This document shows positions 1-12,655 of a stretch of DNA of 64,000 nucleotides, one piece after another (the first letter of the stretch is position 1; each line of letters opens with the position of its first letter). This DNA comes from Oasisia sp. SBJ-2009. Its lineage: Eukaryota; Annelida; Polychaeta; Sabellida; Siboglinidae. The translations under genes were made by a program, and so were the position numbers. Below the pieces are notes generated by a model. The model did no database searches and had not been told where the DNA came from. It was given only the letters and a program-made list of their open reading frames with translations. The stretch spans positions 22,141,213-22,205,212 of the forward strand of contig OZ024861.1 of the NCBI GenBank assembly GCA_964017155.1, written 5' to 3'.

Positions 1-3000
1 CTGTCTCTTGTTACAATACTATAATCTCTCTAGACAGACACCACAGGTCTGTCTCTTGTTGCAATACTATAATCTCTCTAGACAGACACCACAGGTCTGT
101 CTCTTGTTACAATACTATAATCTCTCTAGACAGACACCACAGGTCTGTCTCTTGTTGCAATACTATAATCTCTCTAGACAGACACCACAGGTCTGTCTCT
201 TGTTGCAATACTATATCTCTAGACAGACACCACAGGTCTGTCTCTTGTTGCAATATTATAATATCTCTAGACAGACACCACAGGTCTGTCTCTTGTTGCA
301 ATATTATAATATCTCTAGACAGACACCACAGGTCTGTCTCTTGTTGCAATATTATAATATCTCTAGACAGACACCACAGGTCTGTCTCTTGTTGCAATAC
401 TATATCTCTAGACAGACACCACAGGTTTGTCTCTTGTTGCAATACTATAATCTCTCTAGACAGACACCACAGGTTTGTCTCTTGTTGCAATACTATAATC
501 TCCCTAGACAGACACCACAGGTTTGTCTCTTGTTGCAATACTATATCTCTAGACAGACACCACAGGTCTGTCTCTTGTTGCAATACTATAATCTCTCTAG
601 ACAGACACCACAGGTCTGTCTCTTGTTGCAATACTATATCTCTAGACAGACACCACAGGTCTGTCTCTTGTTGCAATATTATAATATCTCTAGACAGACA
701 CCACAGGTCTGTCTCTTGTTGCAATACTATAATCTCTCTAGACAGACACCACAGGTTTGTCTCTTGTTGCAATACTATATCTCTAGACAGACACCACAGG
801 TCTGTCTCTTGTTGCAATACTATATCTCTAGACAGACACCACAGGTCTGTCTCTTGTTGCAATACTATATCTCTAGACAGACACCACAGGTCTGTCTCTT
901 GTTGCAATACTATAATCTCTCTAGACAGACACCACAGGTCTGTCTCTTGTTGCAATACTATATCTCTAGACAGACACCACAGGTCTGTCTCTTGTTGCAA
1001 TATTATAATATCTCTAGACAGACACCACAGGTCTGTCTCTTGTTGCAATATTATAATATCTCTAGACAGACACCACAGGTCTGTCTCTTGTTGCAATACT
1101 ATAATCTCTCTAGACAGACACCACAGGTCTGTCTCTTGTTGCAATACTATAATCTCTCTAGACAGACACCACAGGTCTGTCTCTTGTTGCAATACTATAA
1201 TCTCTCTAGACAGACACCACAGGTCTGTCTCTTGTTGCAATACTATAATCTCTCTAGACAGACACCACAGGTCTGTCTCTTGTTGCAATACTATAATCTC
1301 TCTAGACAGACACCACAGGTCTGTCTCTTGTTACAATACTATAATCTCTCTAGACAGACACCACAGGTCTGTCTCTTGTTGCAATACTATATCTCTAGAC
1401 AGACACCACAGGTTTGTCTCTTGTTGCAATATTATAATATCTCTAGACAGACACCACAGGTCTGTCTCTTGTTGCAATACTATATCTCTAGACAGACACC
1501 ACAGGTTTGTCTCTTGTTGCAATACTATAATCTCTCTAGACAGACACCACAGGTTTGTCTCTTGTTACAATACTATAATCTCTCTAGACAGACACCACAG
1601 GTCTGTCTCTTGTTGCAATACTATAATCTCTCTAGACAGACACCACAGGTCTGTCTCTTGTTGCAATACTATAATCTCTCTAGACAGACACCACAGGTCT
1701 GTCTCTTGTTGCAATACTATAATCTCTCTAGACAGACACCACAGGTCTGTCTCTTGTTGCAATACTATAATCTCCCTAGAGAGACACCACAGGTCTGTCT
1801 CTTGTTGCTATACTATCATCTCTCTAGACAGACAACACAGGTCTGTCTCTTGTTGCAATACTATAATCTCACTAGACAGACACCACAGGTTTGTCTCTTG
1901 TTACAATACTATAATCTCTCTAGACAGACACCACAGGTTTGTCTCTTGTTGCAATACTATAATCTCTCTAGACAGACACCACAGGTTTGTCTCTTGTTAC
2001 AATACTATAATCTCTCTAGACAGACACCACAGGTCTGTCTCTTGTTGCAATACTATAATCTCTCTAGACAGACACCACAGGTCTGTCTCTTGTTGCTATA
2101 CTATCATCTCTCTAGACAGACAACACAGGTCTGTCTCTTGTTGCAATACTATAATCTCACTAGACAGACACCACAGGTTTGTCTCTTGTTACAATACTAT
2201 ATCTCTAGACAGACACCACAGGTCTGTCTCTTGTTGCAATACTATATCTCTAGACAGACAACACAGGTCTGTCTCTTGTTGCAATACTATAATCTCTCTA
2301 GACAGACACCACAGGTCTGTCTCTTGTTGCAATACTATATCTCTAGACAGACACCACAGGTCTGTCTCTTGTTGCAATATTATAATATCTCTAGACAGAC
2401 ACCACAGGTCTGTCTCTTGTTGCAATACTATATCTCTAGACAGACACCACAGGTCTGTCTCTTGTTGCAATACTATAATCTCTCTAGACAGACACCACAG
2501 GTCTGTCTCTTGTTACAATACTATAATCTCTCTAGACAGACACCACAGGTCTGTCTCTTGTTGCAATATTATAATATCTCTAGACAGACACCACAGGTCT
2601 GTCTCTTGTTGCAATATTATAATATCTCTAGACAGACACCACAGGTCTGTCTCTTGTTGCAATACTATATCTCTAGACAGACACCACAGGTTTGTCTCTT
2701 GTTGCAATACTATATCTCTAGACAGACACCACAGGTCTGTCTCTTGTTGCAATACTATAATCTCTCTAGACAGACACCACAGGTCTGTCTCTTGTTGCAA
2801 TACTATATCTCTAGACAGACACCACAGGTCTGTCTCTTGTTGCAATATTATAATATCTCTAGACAGACACCACAGGTCTGTCTCTTGTTGCAATACTATA
2901 TCTCTAGACAGACACCACAGGTCTGTCTCTTGTTGCAATACTATAATCTCTCTAGACAGACACCACAGGTCTGTCTCTTGTTGCAATACTATATCTCTAG

Positions 3001-6000
3001 ACAGACACCACAGGTCTGTCTCTTGTTGCAATATTATAATATCTCTAGACAGACACCACAGGTCTGTCTCTTGTTGCAATATTATAATATCTCTAGACAG
3101 ACACCACAGGTCTGTCTCTTGTTGCAATACTATAATCTCTCTAGACAGACACCACAGGTCTGTCTCTTGTTGCAATACTATAATCTCTCTAGACAGACAC
3201 CACAGGTCTGTCTCTTGTTGCAATACTATAATCTCTCTAGACAGACACCACAGGTCTGTCTCTTGTTGCAATACTATAATCTCTCTAGACAGACACCACA
3301 GGTCTGTCTCTTGTTGCAATACTATAATCTCTCTAGACAGACACCACAGGTCTGTCTCTTGTTGCAATACTATAATCTCTCTAGACAGACACCACAGGTC
3401 TGTCTCTTGTTGCAATACTATATCTCTAGACAGACACCACAGGTCTGTCTCTTGTTGCAATACTATAATCTCTCTAGACAGACACCACAGGTTTGTCTCT
3501 TGTTACAATACTATAATCTCTCTAGACAGACACCACAGGTCTGTCTCTTGTTGCAATACTATAATCTCTCTAGACAGACACCACAGGTCTGTCTCTTGTT
3601 GCAATACTATAATCTCTCTAGACAGACACCACAGGTCTGTCTCTTGTTGCAATACTATAATCTCTCTAGACAGACACCACAGGTCTGTCTCTTGTTGCAA
3701 TACTATAATCTCCCTAGACAGACACCACAGGTCTGTCTCTTGTTGCTATACTATCATCTCTCTAGACAGACAACACAGGTCTGTCTCTTGTTGCAATACT
3801 ATAATCTCACTAGACAGACACCACAGGTTTGTCTCTTGTTACAATACTATAATCTCTCTAGACAGACACCACAGGTTTGTGTCTTGTTGCAATACTATAA
3901 TCTCTCTAGACAGACACCACAGGTTTGTCTCTTGTTACAATACTATAATCTCTCTAGACAGACACCACAGGTCTGTCTCTTGTTGCAATACTATAATCTC
4001 TTTAGACAGACACCACAGGTCTGTCTCTTGTTGCAATACTATAATCTCTCTAGACAGACACCACAGGTCTGTCTCGTGTTGCTATACTATCATCTCTCTA
4101 GACAGACAACACAGGTCTGTCTCTTGTTGCAATACTATAATCTCACTAGACAGACACCACAGGTTTGTCTCTTGTTACAATACTATAATCTCTCTAGACA
4201 GACACCACAGGTCTGTCTCTTGTTGCAATACTATAATCTCTCTAGACAGACACCACAGGTCTGTCTCTTGTTGCAATACTATAATCTCTCTAGACAGACA
4301 CCACAGGTCTGTCTCTTGTTGCAATACTATAATCTCTCTAGACAGACACCACAGGTCTGTCTCTTGTTGCAATACTATAATCTCCCTAGACAGACACCAC
4401 AGGTCTGTCTCTTGTTGCTATACTATCATCTCTCTAGACAGACAACACAGGTCTGTCTCTTGTTGCAATACTATAATCTCACTAGACAGACACCACAGGT
4501 TTGTCTCTTGTTACAATACTATAATCTCTCTAGACAGACACCACAGGTCTGTCTCTTGTTGCAATACTATAATCTCTCTAGACAGACACCACAGGTCTGT
4601 CTCTTGTTGCAATACTATAATCTCTCTAGACAGACACCACAGGTATGTCTCTTGTTGCAATACTATAATCTCTCTAGACAGACACCACAGGTCTGTCTCT
4701 TGTTGCAATACTATAATCTCCCTAGACAGACACCACAGGTCTGTCTCTTGTTGCTATACTATCATCTCTCTAGACAGACAACACAGGTCTGTCTCTTGTT
4801 GCAATACTATAATCTCACTAGACAGACACCACAGGTTTGTCTCTTGTTACAATACTATAATCTCTCTAGACAGACACCACAGGTTTGTCTCTTGTTGCAA
4901 TACTATAATCTCTCTAGACAGACACCACAGGTTTGTCTCTTGTTACAATACTATAATCTCTCTAGACAGACACCACAGGTCTGTCTCTTGTTGCAATACT
5001 ATAATCTCTCTAGACAGACACCACAGGTCTGTCTCTTGTTGCAATACTATAATCTCTCTAGACAGACACCACAGGTCTGTCTCTTGTTGCTATACTATCA
5101 TCTCTCTAGACAGACAACACAGGTCTGTCTCTTGTTGCAATACTATAATCTCACTAGACAGACACCACAGGTTTGTCTCTTGTTACAATACTATAATCTC
5201 TCTAGACAGACACCACAGGTCTGTCTCTTGTTGCAATACTATAATCTCTCTAGACAGACACCACAGGTCTGTCTCTTGTTGCTATACTATCATCTCTCTA
5301 GACAGACAACACAGGTCTGTCTCTTGTTGCAATACTATAATCTCACTAGACAGACACCACAGGTTTGTCTCTTGTTACAATACTATAATCTCTCTAGACA
5401 GACACCACAGGTCTGTCTCTTGTTGCAATACTATAATCTCACTAGACAGACACCACAGGTTTGTTTCTTTGCAATACTATAATCTCTCTAGACAGACACC
5501 ACAGGTTTGTCTCTTGTTACAATACTATAATCTCTCTAGACAGACACCACAGGTCTGTCTCTTGTTGCAATACTATACTCTCTCTAGACAGACACCACAG
5601 GTTTGTTTCTTTGCAATACTATAATCTCACTAGACAGACACCACAGGTCTGTCTCTTGTTGCAATACTATACTCTCTCTAGACAGACACCACAGGTTTGT
5701 TTCTTTGCAATACTATAATCTCTCTAGACAGACACCACAGGTCTGTCTCTTTGCAATACTATAATCTCTCGAGACAGACACCACAGGTTTGTTTCTTTGC
5801 AATACTATACTCTCTCTAGACAGACACCACAGGTCTGTCTCTTTGCAATACTATACTCTCTCTAGACAGACACCACAGGTTTGTTTCTTTGCAATACTAT
5901 AATCTCTCTAGACAGACACCACAGGTCTGTCTCTTTGCAATACTATAATCTCACTAGACAGACACCACAGGTCTGTCTCTTGTTGCAATACTATACTCTG

Positions 6001-6008
6001 TCTAGACA
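1..6008. repeat. Minisatellite, 48/45-bp unit, about 125 copies, open at the left edge
   Basis: Tandem array of a unit running CTGTCTCTTGTTGCAATACT, then ATAATCTCTCTAGACAGACA, then CCACAGGT (48 bp). Common variants lose 3 bp (45 bp), and an ATTATAATATCTCTAG form keeps 48 bp. Each unit has a short inverted repeat, GTCTGTCT against AGACAGAC. Up to about 5460 nearly all length variants are multiples of three, so open frames run through on both strands. After 5460 units with TTTCTTTGCAA break the phase. A degenerate unit ends near 6008. The array lies upstream of the visible TEX11 exons and is probably intronic or intergenic. Confidence 0.95.
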
Positions 6009-6368
6009 GAAACAGCAGATCAGTTCCTCTCTCATTGCAGTAGTGTGATCTTTCTAAACAGACGCAGCAAGTATGTAGCTCTCATGTTGTGCTGTAAGCC
6101 ATTGGTCCTGTCTATGTATACTAGGGAATGCAAAAGATCTAACGCAGGGAAAATAGAAAAATGCTGTGAAGGACTCACTGAGCTGGGATCTCAACTTTTT
6201 AAGTTCTCCTTGGCGTTAATGTCAGAAAACGGACCCTCCCCATAGTAGTAGCAGAAGAAGATGATGCTTGCAGTCGATTGTGTCTAAAAACAATTTTTTT
6301 TTATAAATGATTCAAGCCTAAAGCACAACATGGTACAGTGATATAATGTCATATAACTGTGACTGTAG

Positions 6369-6472
6369 CACTGGCGCAAGAGGCACAGGCTGGCTGCAGA
6401 GGACTGAGTATCCGCATCCTCAAGATCGCCATCAAGAAGCACCTCCAGTCACCCAATGTCAACTATGCCCAG
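6369..6472 (+). CDS. TEX11: TEX11 exon (first in window)
   Basis: Acceptor GACTGTAG, then 2 nt complete a split codon (phase 1), and the exon ends ...NYAQ at phase 0 before GTCAGG. It encodes LAQEAQAGCRGLSIRILKIA and on to KKHLQSPNVNYAQ, the superhelical repeat part of the protein. The exon tail and donor (AACTATGCCCAG|GTCAGGTCAGT) recur in degraded form in the next 150 bp. Confidence 0.8.
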
Positions 6473-9400
6473 GTCAGGTCAGTGTCAACTAAGTCAGGTC
6501 ATGTTGTGTCAACTAACTATGCCCGTGTAAGGTCAATGTCAACTAGGTCAGGTCAGGTCAGTGTCAGCTATGCCCAGGTCTGGTCAGTATTACCTATGGG
6601 GGTAGGTCAGGTCATTGTGTCAGTAACACAGTCTGGGTGTGGTGTTTGTTGTAGCAAGGTGTTCCACACTGTGGGTGTGGTGTTTGTTGTAACAAGGTGT
6701 TCCACAGTGTGGGTGTGGTGTTTGTTGTAGCAAGGTGTTCCACAGTGTGGGTGTGGTGTTTGTTGTAGCCAGGTGTTCCACAGTCTGGGTGTGGTGTTTG
6801 TTGTAGCAAGGTGTTCCACAGTCTGGGTGTGGTGTTTGTTGTAGCCAGGTGTTCCACAGTGTGGGTGTGGTGTTTGTTGTAACAAGGTGTTCCACAGTGT
6901 GGGTGTGCTGTTTGTTGTAGCCAGGTGTTCCACAGTGTGGGTGTGGTGTTTGTTGTAGCAAGGTGTTCCACAGTGTGGGTGTGGTGTTTGTTGTAGCCAG
7001 GTGTTCCACAGTCTGGGTGTGGTGTTTGTTGTAGCAAGGTGTTCCACAGTGTGGGTGTGGTGTTTGTTGTAGCCAGGTGTTCCACAGTGTGGGTGTGGTG
7101 TTTGTTGTAGCAAGGTGTTCCACAGTCTGGTTGAGCTGGCCCTACAGACAGGCAGCAGTACAGATCCAGACAGCAGGGACGAGGCGTGGGGCTACTACGT
7201 CGACGTCACAGACATTGTCCAGCACAGAGCTCAGGTGGGAGAATGTCGCTGTAACTTTCAGATTTCCCTTGTCAGTCCTTATTGGGCTGGGGCCACGTCA
7301 CTTCTGTGCCACTCCATCAACATGCTTTCTCCATCTGTTTGACCTTTTGATGTTGTCCACCACTTGGCTATTTATTTCCATCCTTTCTAGGTCTTTCACA
7401 ACATTGCAAAGCTGTTTTCGTTTTGGCATCTTCTGTTACCCTCTTGGCCTCCGTGTGCTCTAGTCAATCTCTGCTCACTCTTTCTGTGTGGTCATCCACA
7501 CGAGTCACATGCCCTGTACATCTCAGGTTTGGTCACATAAGAAGCTGTTCCTTCCTCAAGAACTGTGAAGTGTGTAGAAGAAATTGTTCTTGAATGATAT
7601 ACACATTCACTGTTTGTGTCCTCACAGCATATGGTGTCACATTCACTGTTTGTGTCCTCATAGCGTATGATGTCACATTCACTGTTTGTGTCTCATAGCG
7701 TATGGTGTCACATTCACTGTTTGTGTCTCACAGCGTATGGTGTCACATTCACTGTTTGTGTCCTCATAGTGTATGGTGTCACATTCACTGTTTGTGTCTC
7801 ACAGCGTATGGTGTCACATTCACTGTTTGTGTCCTCACAGCGTATGGTGTCACATTCACTGTTTGTGTCTCATAGCGTATGGTGTCACATTCACTGTTTG
7901 TGTCTCACAGCGTATGGTGTCACATTCACTGTTTGTGTCCTCACAGCATATGGTGTCACATTCACTGTTTGTGTCCTCATAGCGTATGGTGTCACATTCA
8001 CTGTTTGTGTCCTCACAGCATATGGTGTCACATTCACTGTTTGTGTCTCACAGCGTATGGTGTCACATTCACTGTTTGTGTCCTCATAGCGTATGGTGTC
8101 ACATTCACTGTTTGTGTCTCACAGCGTATGGTGTCACATTCACTGTTTGTGTCTCACAGCGTATGGTGTCACATTCACTGTTTGTGTCCTCACAGCGTAT
8201 GGTGTCACATTCACTGTTTGTGTCCTCATAGCGTATGGTGTCACATTCACTGTTTGTGTCTCACAGCGTATGGTGTCACATTCACTGTTTGTGTCCTCAC
8301 AGCGTATGGTGTCACATTCACTGTTTGTGTCTCACAGCGTATGGTGTCACATTCACTGTTTGTGTCTCATAGCGTATGGTGTCACATTCACTGTTTGTGT
8401 CCTCACAGCGTATGGTGTCACATTCACTGTTTGTGTCTCACAGCGTATGGTGTCACATTCACTGTTTGTGTCCTCACAGCGTATGGTGTCACATTCACTG
8501 TTTGTGTCTCACAGCGTATGGTGTCACATTCACTGTTTGTGTCCTCACAGCATATGGTGTCACATTCACTGTTTGTGTCTCACAGCGTATGGTGTCACAT
8601 TCACTGTTTGTGTCCTCACAGCATATGGTGTCACATTCACTGTTTGTGTCCTCATAGCGTATGGTGTCACATTCACTGTTTGTGTCTCACAGCGTATGGT
8701 GTCACATTCACTGTTTGTGTCCTCATAGCGTATGGTGTCACATTCACTGTTTGTGTCTCATAGCGTATGGTGTCACATTCACTGTTTGTGTCTCACAGCA
8801 TATGGTGTCACATTCACTGTTTGTGTCCTCACAGCATATGGTGTCACATTCACTGTTTGTGTCTCATAGCGTATGGTGTCACATTCACTGTTTGTGTCTC
8901 ATAGCGTATGGTGTCACATTCACTGTTTGTGTCCTCACAGCATATGGTGTCACATTCACTGTTTGTGTCCTCACAGCATATGGTGTCACATTCACTGTTT
9001 GTGTCTCATAGCGTATGGTGTCACATTCACTGTTTGTGTCTCACAGCGTATGGTGTCACATTCACTGTTTGTGTCCTCACAGCATATGGTGTCACATTCA
9101 CTGTTTGTGTCTCACAGCGTATGGTGTCACATTCACTGTTTGTGTCCTCACAGCATATGGTGTCACATTCACTGTTTGTGTCCTCATAGCGTATGGTGTC
9201 ACATTCACTGTTTGTGTCCTCATAGCGTATGGTGTCACATTCACTGTTTGTGTCCTCACAGCGTATGGTGTCACATTCACTGTTTGTGTCCTCATAGCGT
9301 ATGGTGTCACATTCACTGTTTGTGTCCTCATAGCGTATGGTGTCACATTCACTGTTTGTGTCTCATAGCGTATGGTGTCACATTCACTGTTTGTGTCTCA

Positions 9401-12400
9401 TAGCGTATGGTGTCACATTCACTGTTTGTGTCCTCATAGCGTATGGTGTCACATTCACTGTTTGTGTCTCATAGCGTATGGTGTCACATTCACTGTTTGT
9501 GTCTCATAGCGTATGGTGTCACATTCACTGTTTGTGTCCTCATAGCGTATGGTGTCACATTCACTGTTTGTGTCTCATAGCGTATGGTATCACATTCACT
9601 GTTTGTGTCCTCACAGCGTATGGTGTCACATTCACTGTTTGTGTCTCACAGCGTATGGTGTCACATTCACTGTTTGTGTCTCACAGCGTATGGTGTCACA
9701 TTCACTGTTTGTGTCTCACAGCGTATGGTGTCACATTCACTGTTTGTGTCTCATAGCGTATGGTGTCACATTCACTGTTTGTGTCTCATAGCGTATGGTG
9801 TCACATTCACTGTTTGTGTCTCATAGCGTATGGTGTCACATTCACTGTTTGTGTCTCATAGCGTATGGTGATACATTCACTGTTTGTGTCCTCACAGCGT
9901 ATGGTGTCACATTCACTGTTTGTGTCCTCACAGCGTATGGTGTCACATTCACTGTTTGTGTCTCATAGCGTATGGTGTCACATTCACTGTTTGTGTCTCA
10001 TAGCGTATGGTGACACATGTCACATTCACTGTTTGTGTCCTCACAACGTATTGTGTCACTGTGAGCCACTCTAACCACTGCATGGTGTGATAGTACAATA
10101 GTTAGAACTTCATACTAGGCTAAGAGGTTTTTTTTGAAGTTTGGACACTTTATTACCTCCACAGTTCCTCAGTCCGAGTAACTGTCAATGGATTTGTTTT
10201 ATTAAAAAAATGTTGTGAAGTTGTTCCAGCATAGATTAATTCTTTTCGGAGAGGTGATAACATTGGTGTTTGAATTAAAAGATCTATCAGGAGTGAAGTA
10301 TACAGTACACTGAACAATGAATCTTTTGTTAGAACTACCACAAGAGCAAATGTTGATGTGTTCTAGGGCAGCTACCCAGAGATGGAGGTTCTCTGGCTGA
10401 TGACGAAGGCCTGGAACTGTGGCATCAACTTCTACAGGTTTGTGCACACTCATAGCAAGTTTTTCTCAGGTTCTCTCAGGTACTTGAGAGTACTTGATTT
10501 TTTCACAACATTTGTAACACATCCTAATAATATTAACAGACTAGCAAACATATATCGGTAGATTTTACTCTAGGATCTTGTTTTCCTGAATTTAATTAAC
10601 TTGTTTTGAAACATTCCAAATTTGTATACTTAAACAACAAGCAAATAAATGTGTAATGGATTCTCACAATAAGACACCTAAAATGATGCACCTGGCCAAA
10701 CTATTGCAGCATTTCTTTCATTCACAAGTACACGGCATATTATACATCAGAACATTAATATCAGAGATGTTCATTTTCTCCACCTATAGAGCCTGAGTGC
10801 ATTGTCACATCGTCTATTCATGGACACCTTCAGGTGACAACTTGCGCCGATGGACATTTACGCATTTCACACCTTTATATTTTTTAGTTAGCACTACAAT
10901 GTAGCACTGCTTTTGTACAGAACTTAACCATTTTTTTATTATTTAACCTGTACCACATCCATGTTGTACACAATTGCCACCTTCATCCACTGTGTTTGTA
11001 ATCACAGCAGTGCGGAATTGCTCAAGAATGGCAGTTTATTTGGATGAAGAAGAAACCATTCTTTTGTGAACTTTGACCCAATAGCTCCTGCTGCAGCTGA
11101 CACAGTGCTGACGTCAGCGTGTTGTCTTGTCTTCACTGCAGTGCCTGCAAGTACTCAGCAGCAGTGAGATGGTGTGAGCTCGCCCTCAAGTTGCTGGGGC
11201 ACCTGGGAAGTCTCAGGGCGAACTATGAGCACCAGGTGGGCAACCTCTCTAATGACACCCGTCAAAAAGAACACACGTCATCACCTTTTGTAATTTGCCA
11301 TACACATTTTTGTAAACTTTATATTATTCACAATAAAAAATATTGTCTTTAATAAATAATTAACAGAACTGATTAATTAATTATAATCACTGGGCAAGAT
11401 TGAACAAGACTGCTGCCCAGCATCAGGCCCAGATGCAAGTGGACAGGGATACCTTTTCAACATTATGTATTTGAAAGTAACCTGCCTTCTGAGATAATTC
11501 AAAAATTGGCCGTCACATACAATAAAAGTCTCAGAATGTTACATAGCTTACCATCAAGATGTAGTGCAAGCTTTATGTTTGCCACCAATTATATTCAATC
11601 TTTTAATGAATGCATTCGTTCATCTATAGCCTTTGATGTCGTCTTTATCAGTCTGAAAACGCTTTATTTGTCAATTACTTTCATTCTGATATACATTTTA
11701 GAAGCTCGATGTACACATACTGAAGATCCCTATTGTACACATAATATTGTATTGTATTTTCTACCTTATTTTTTTACAATTATTTTAATCACTTATTCAA
11801 TTTTATTTCATGACCTACTGGTATTTATTTATTTATATTACCCTCTTATTTATTATTTTAGTTGTACCCCATAATTGCTTTAGTTGATTTATTGTAGTTT
11901 TTTTTTATTGTATTGTATTTTATGTATACATATGGACTATTTGTCCGAAATAAACATACTACTACTGCTCAGTTGTATGGAAATATTTATGATGCTAGCA
12001 TCAATGTACAGTAAAAAAGGCAAGTTCTTATATAGCGCAGTATCCAGTCCTCAGGACCGTTCAAAGCGCTTTACTCTTTACTTCCCTGACAGACCTGTTC
12101 ACTCAGACACCATCTCGGCTTCTCTGGGAAGCATCCAGCCATATGCTACAATTAATGCGCGAAGGCTGCTCGTACACATATCCACCACTGTCTATAGTCA
12201 GGTACTCATTTATTCAGCTGAGTGAACTGGAGCAATGTAGAGTGAAAAAACTTGCCCAAGGTTTTAACACCGCAGCCAGGATTCGAACCCGGGCTCTCGT
12301 AGTCGAGAGTCCGAAGCCCTACCCCTGAGCCACTGCGCTCTACAGTGTAGTAATTAGTTCCATTCTTTTGCATTAAAAAAATATTTTCTGATGTCTGATC

Positions 12401-12655
12401 TACCCCGAGGTACACTGTTAATGTTACATTGTATGAAAAAAAAAATATCCAAAAATTTCAATTTAATCTTGTCAAAAGCTATGTCAATTCAATGATCATT
12501 TTAACATCTCTCCTGTGAATGCTTTTTATCTTTGCTTCCTTATGTCTAATGACACATGCTGCAGTATCTGGGGTGGTGTCTTACAGATGACCACAGTCTA
12601 TGGGGAGATTCTTGCAAAGGTTGACTCACGGGACGACAGAAGTACCTCAGAGTAG
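6369..12655 (+). CDS. TEX11: TEX11 / SPO22-ZIP4-like meiosis protein, C-terminal part (5 exons; 5' end outside window)
   Basis: Exons 6369-6472, 7115-7234, 10367-10437, 11142-11235 and 12587-12655 join in frame and end at TAG, giving the last ~151 residues. The clearest match to animal TEX11 is YPEMEVLWLMTKAWNCGINF, followed by RWCELALKLLGHLGSLRANY and a short MTTVYGEIL tail. This is the helical end of the SPO22/ZIP4 TPR-like family. In that family TEX11 acts in meiotic nuclei, promoting synapsis and crossover formation with ZMM partners. What I see is the C-terminal sequence, the canonical AG and GT at every junction and the compatible phases. The function is inferred from the family. Upstream exons must lie left of the window, beyond the 6-kb minisatellite. 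Two introns are dominated by minisatellites, and the second exon sits directly on one. The gene converges on the minus-strand gene ending at 14444. Confidence 0.85.
6473..6635 (+). repeat. Degenerate repeats of the exon tail and donor (GTCAGGTCAGTGTCAACTA)
   Basis: The start of this TEX11 intron repeats the sequence around the 5' splice site. The true site is CAACTATGCCCAG|GTCAGG. Related copies are ACTATGCCCGTGTAAGGTCA near 6519 and CAGCTATGCCCAG|GTCTGG near 6566. GTCAGGTCA hexamer-like units are scattered between them. Confidence 0.75.
6636..7114 (+). repeat. 38-bp minisatellite containing the TEX11 exon acceptor, about 13 copies
   Basis: The unit contains TGTTGTAGCAAG|GTGTTCC: a splice acceptor followed by the first bases of the next TEX11 exon, which begins in the last copy at 7115. 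Variants are GTAGCCAG and GTAACAAG. As the unit is 38 bp, each upstream acceptor shifts frame. The three-copy in-frame option (start near 7001) soon meets TAG. Long ORFs on the minus strand here are by-products of the repeat. Confidence 0.93.
7115..7234 (+). CDS. TEX11: TEX11 exon abutting the 38-bp array
   Basis: 40 codons, phase 0 to 0, VFHSLVELALQTGSSTDPDS and on to VDVTDIVQHRAQ, then GTGGGA. The start GTG at 7115 is set by the phase of the previous exon. The alternative acceptor four bases upstream (GTAG|CAAG) runs into a stop. The first bases are shared with the tandem array. Confidence 0.8.
7300..7540 (-). mobile_element. Degenerate LINE fragment (C-terminal end of a non-LTR retrotransposon)
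   Basis: On the minus strand the sequence reads LRCTGHVTRVDDHTERVSRD, a stop, then EAKRVTED and ERPRKDGNK. This resembles the LxWxGHVxRxDD...GRPK block found near the C-terminus of many animal LINE polyproteins. Stops and gaps show it is dead. It lies in the intron before the long 35/36-bp array. Confidence 0.5.
7600..10060. repeat. 35/36-bp minisatellite, about 68 copies, in a TEX11 intron
   Basis: Unit GTATGGTGTCACATTCACTG then TTTGTGTCTCATAGC (35 bp), or with TCCTCA (36 bp). Copies differ at three two-state positions: TC or TCC, CACAG or CATAG, and CGTATG or CATATG. Each unit ends in an acceptor-like TGTGTC(C)TCACAG. The mixed 35/36 spacing makes ORFs in all frames switch, and none is credible as a gene. 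No exon starts inside the array. Confidence 0.95.
10367..10437 (+). CDS. TEX11: TEX11 exon, YPEMEVLWLMTKAWN block
   Basis: Acceptor TGTTCTAG, phase 0, encoding GSYPEMEVLWLMTKAWNCGI and NFY, then 2 nt before GTTTGTG. This is the most conserved part of the visible TEX11 protein. Confidence 0.88.
10438..11141 (+). other. TEX11 intron, no feature recognised
   Basis: AT-rich intron ending CTTCACTGCAG. I see no repeat, RNA gene or coding segment in it. Confidence 0.6.
11142..11235 (+). CDS. TEX11: TEX11 exon, WCELALKLLGHLGSL block
   Basis: Acceptor CACTGCAG. The first base completes AGT (Ser), then ACKYSAAVRWCELALKLLGH and LGSLRANYEHQ, ending at phase 0 before GTGGGC. It matches the penultimate helices of TEX11. 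Confidence 0.88.
12013..12340 (-). mobile_element. tRNA-derived SINE, minus strand, TSD TACAGT
   Basis: Read on the minus strand, the 5' head has an A-box-like TGGCTCAGGGGTAG and a B-box GGTTCGAATCC, then a core with TTGGGCAAGTT and GAATAAATGAGTACCTG, and a 3' part with AAAGCGCTTTGAACGG and GCGCTATATAAG. It is flanked by TACAGT at 12007-12012 and 12341-12346. A second copy of the family is at about 42235-42468. It lies in the last TEX11 intron. Confidence 0.85.
12587..12655 (+). CDS. TEX11: TEX11 terminal coding exon
   Basis: Acceptor GTCTTACAG, phase 0, encoding MTTVYGEILAKVDSRDDRST then SE and TAG at 12653-12655. The MxxxYxxIL start matches the C-terminal end of TEX11. Polyadenylation hexamers AATAAA lie at 12969 and 13081. 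Confidence 0.82.
   Translation: MTTVYGEILAKVDSRDDRSTSE

Noticed and set aside
8..5482. 1824-codon plus-strand ORF and several minus-strand ORFs in the left array
   Set aside because: They are translations of a tandem repeat with unit length divisible by three. No start context, splice or homology support.
1..6008. CRISPR-like array
   Set aside because: Units are contiguous, with no unique spacers, and the sequence is eukaryotic.
6607..7123. His/Thr-rich minus-strand ORFs of ~160 codons
   Set aside because: Antisense translation of the 38-bp array next to a TEX11 exon.
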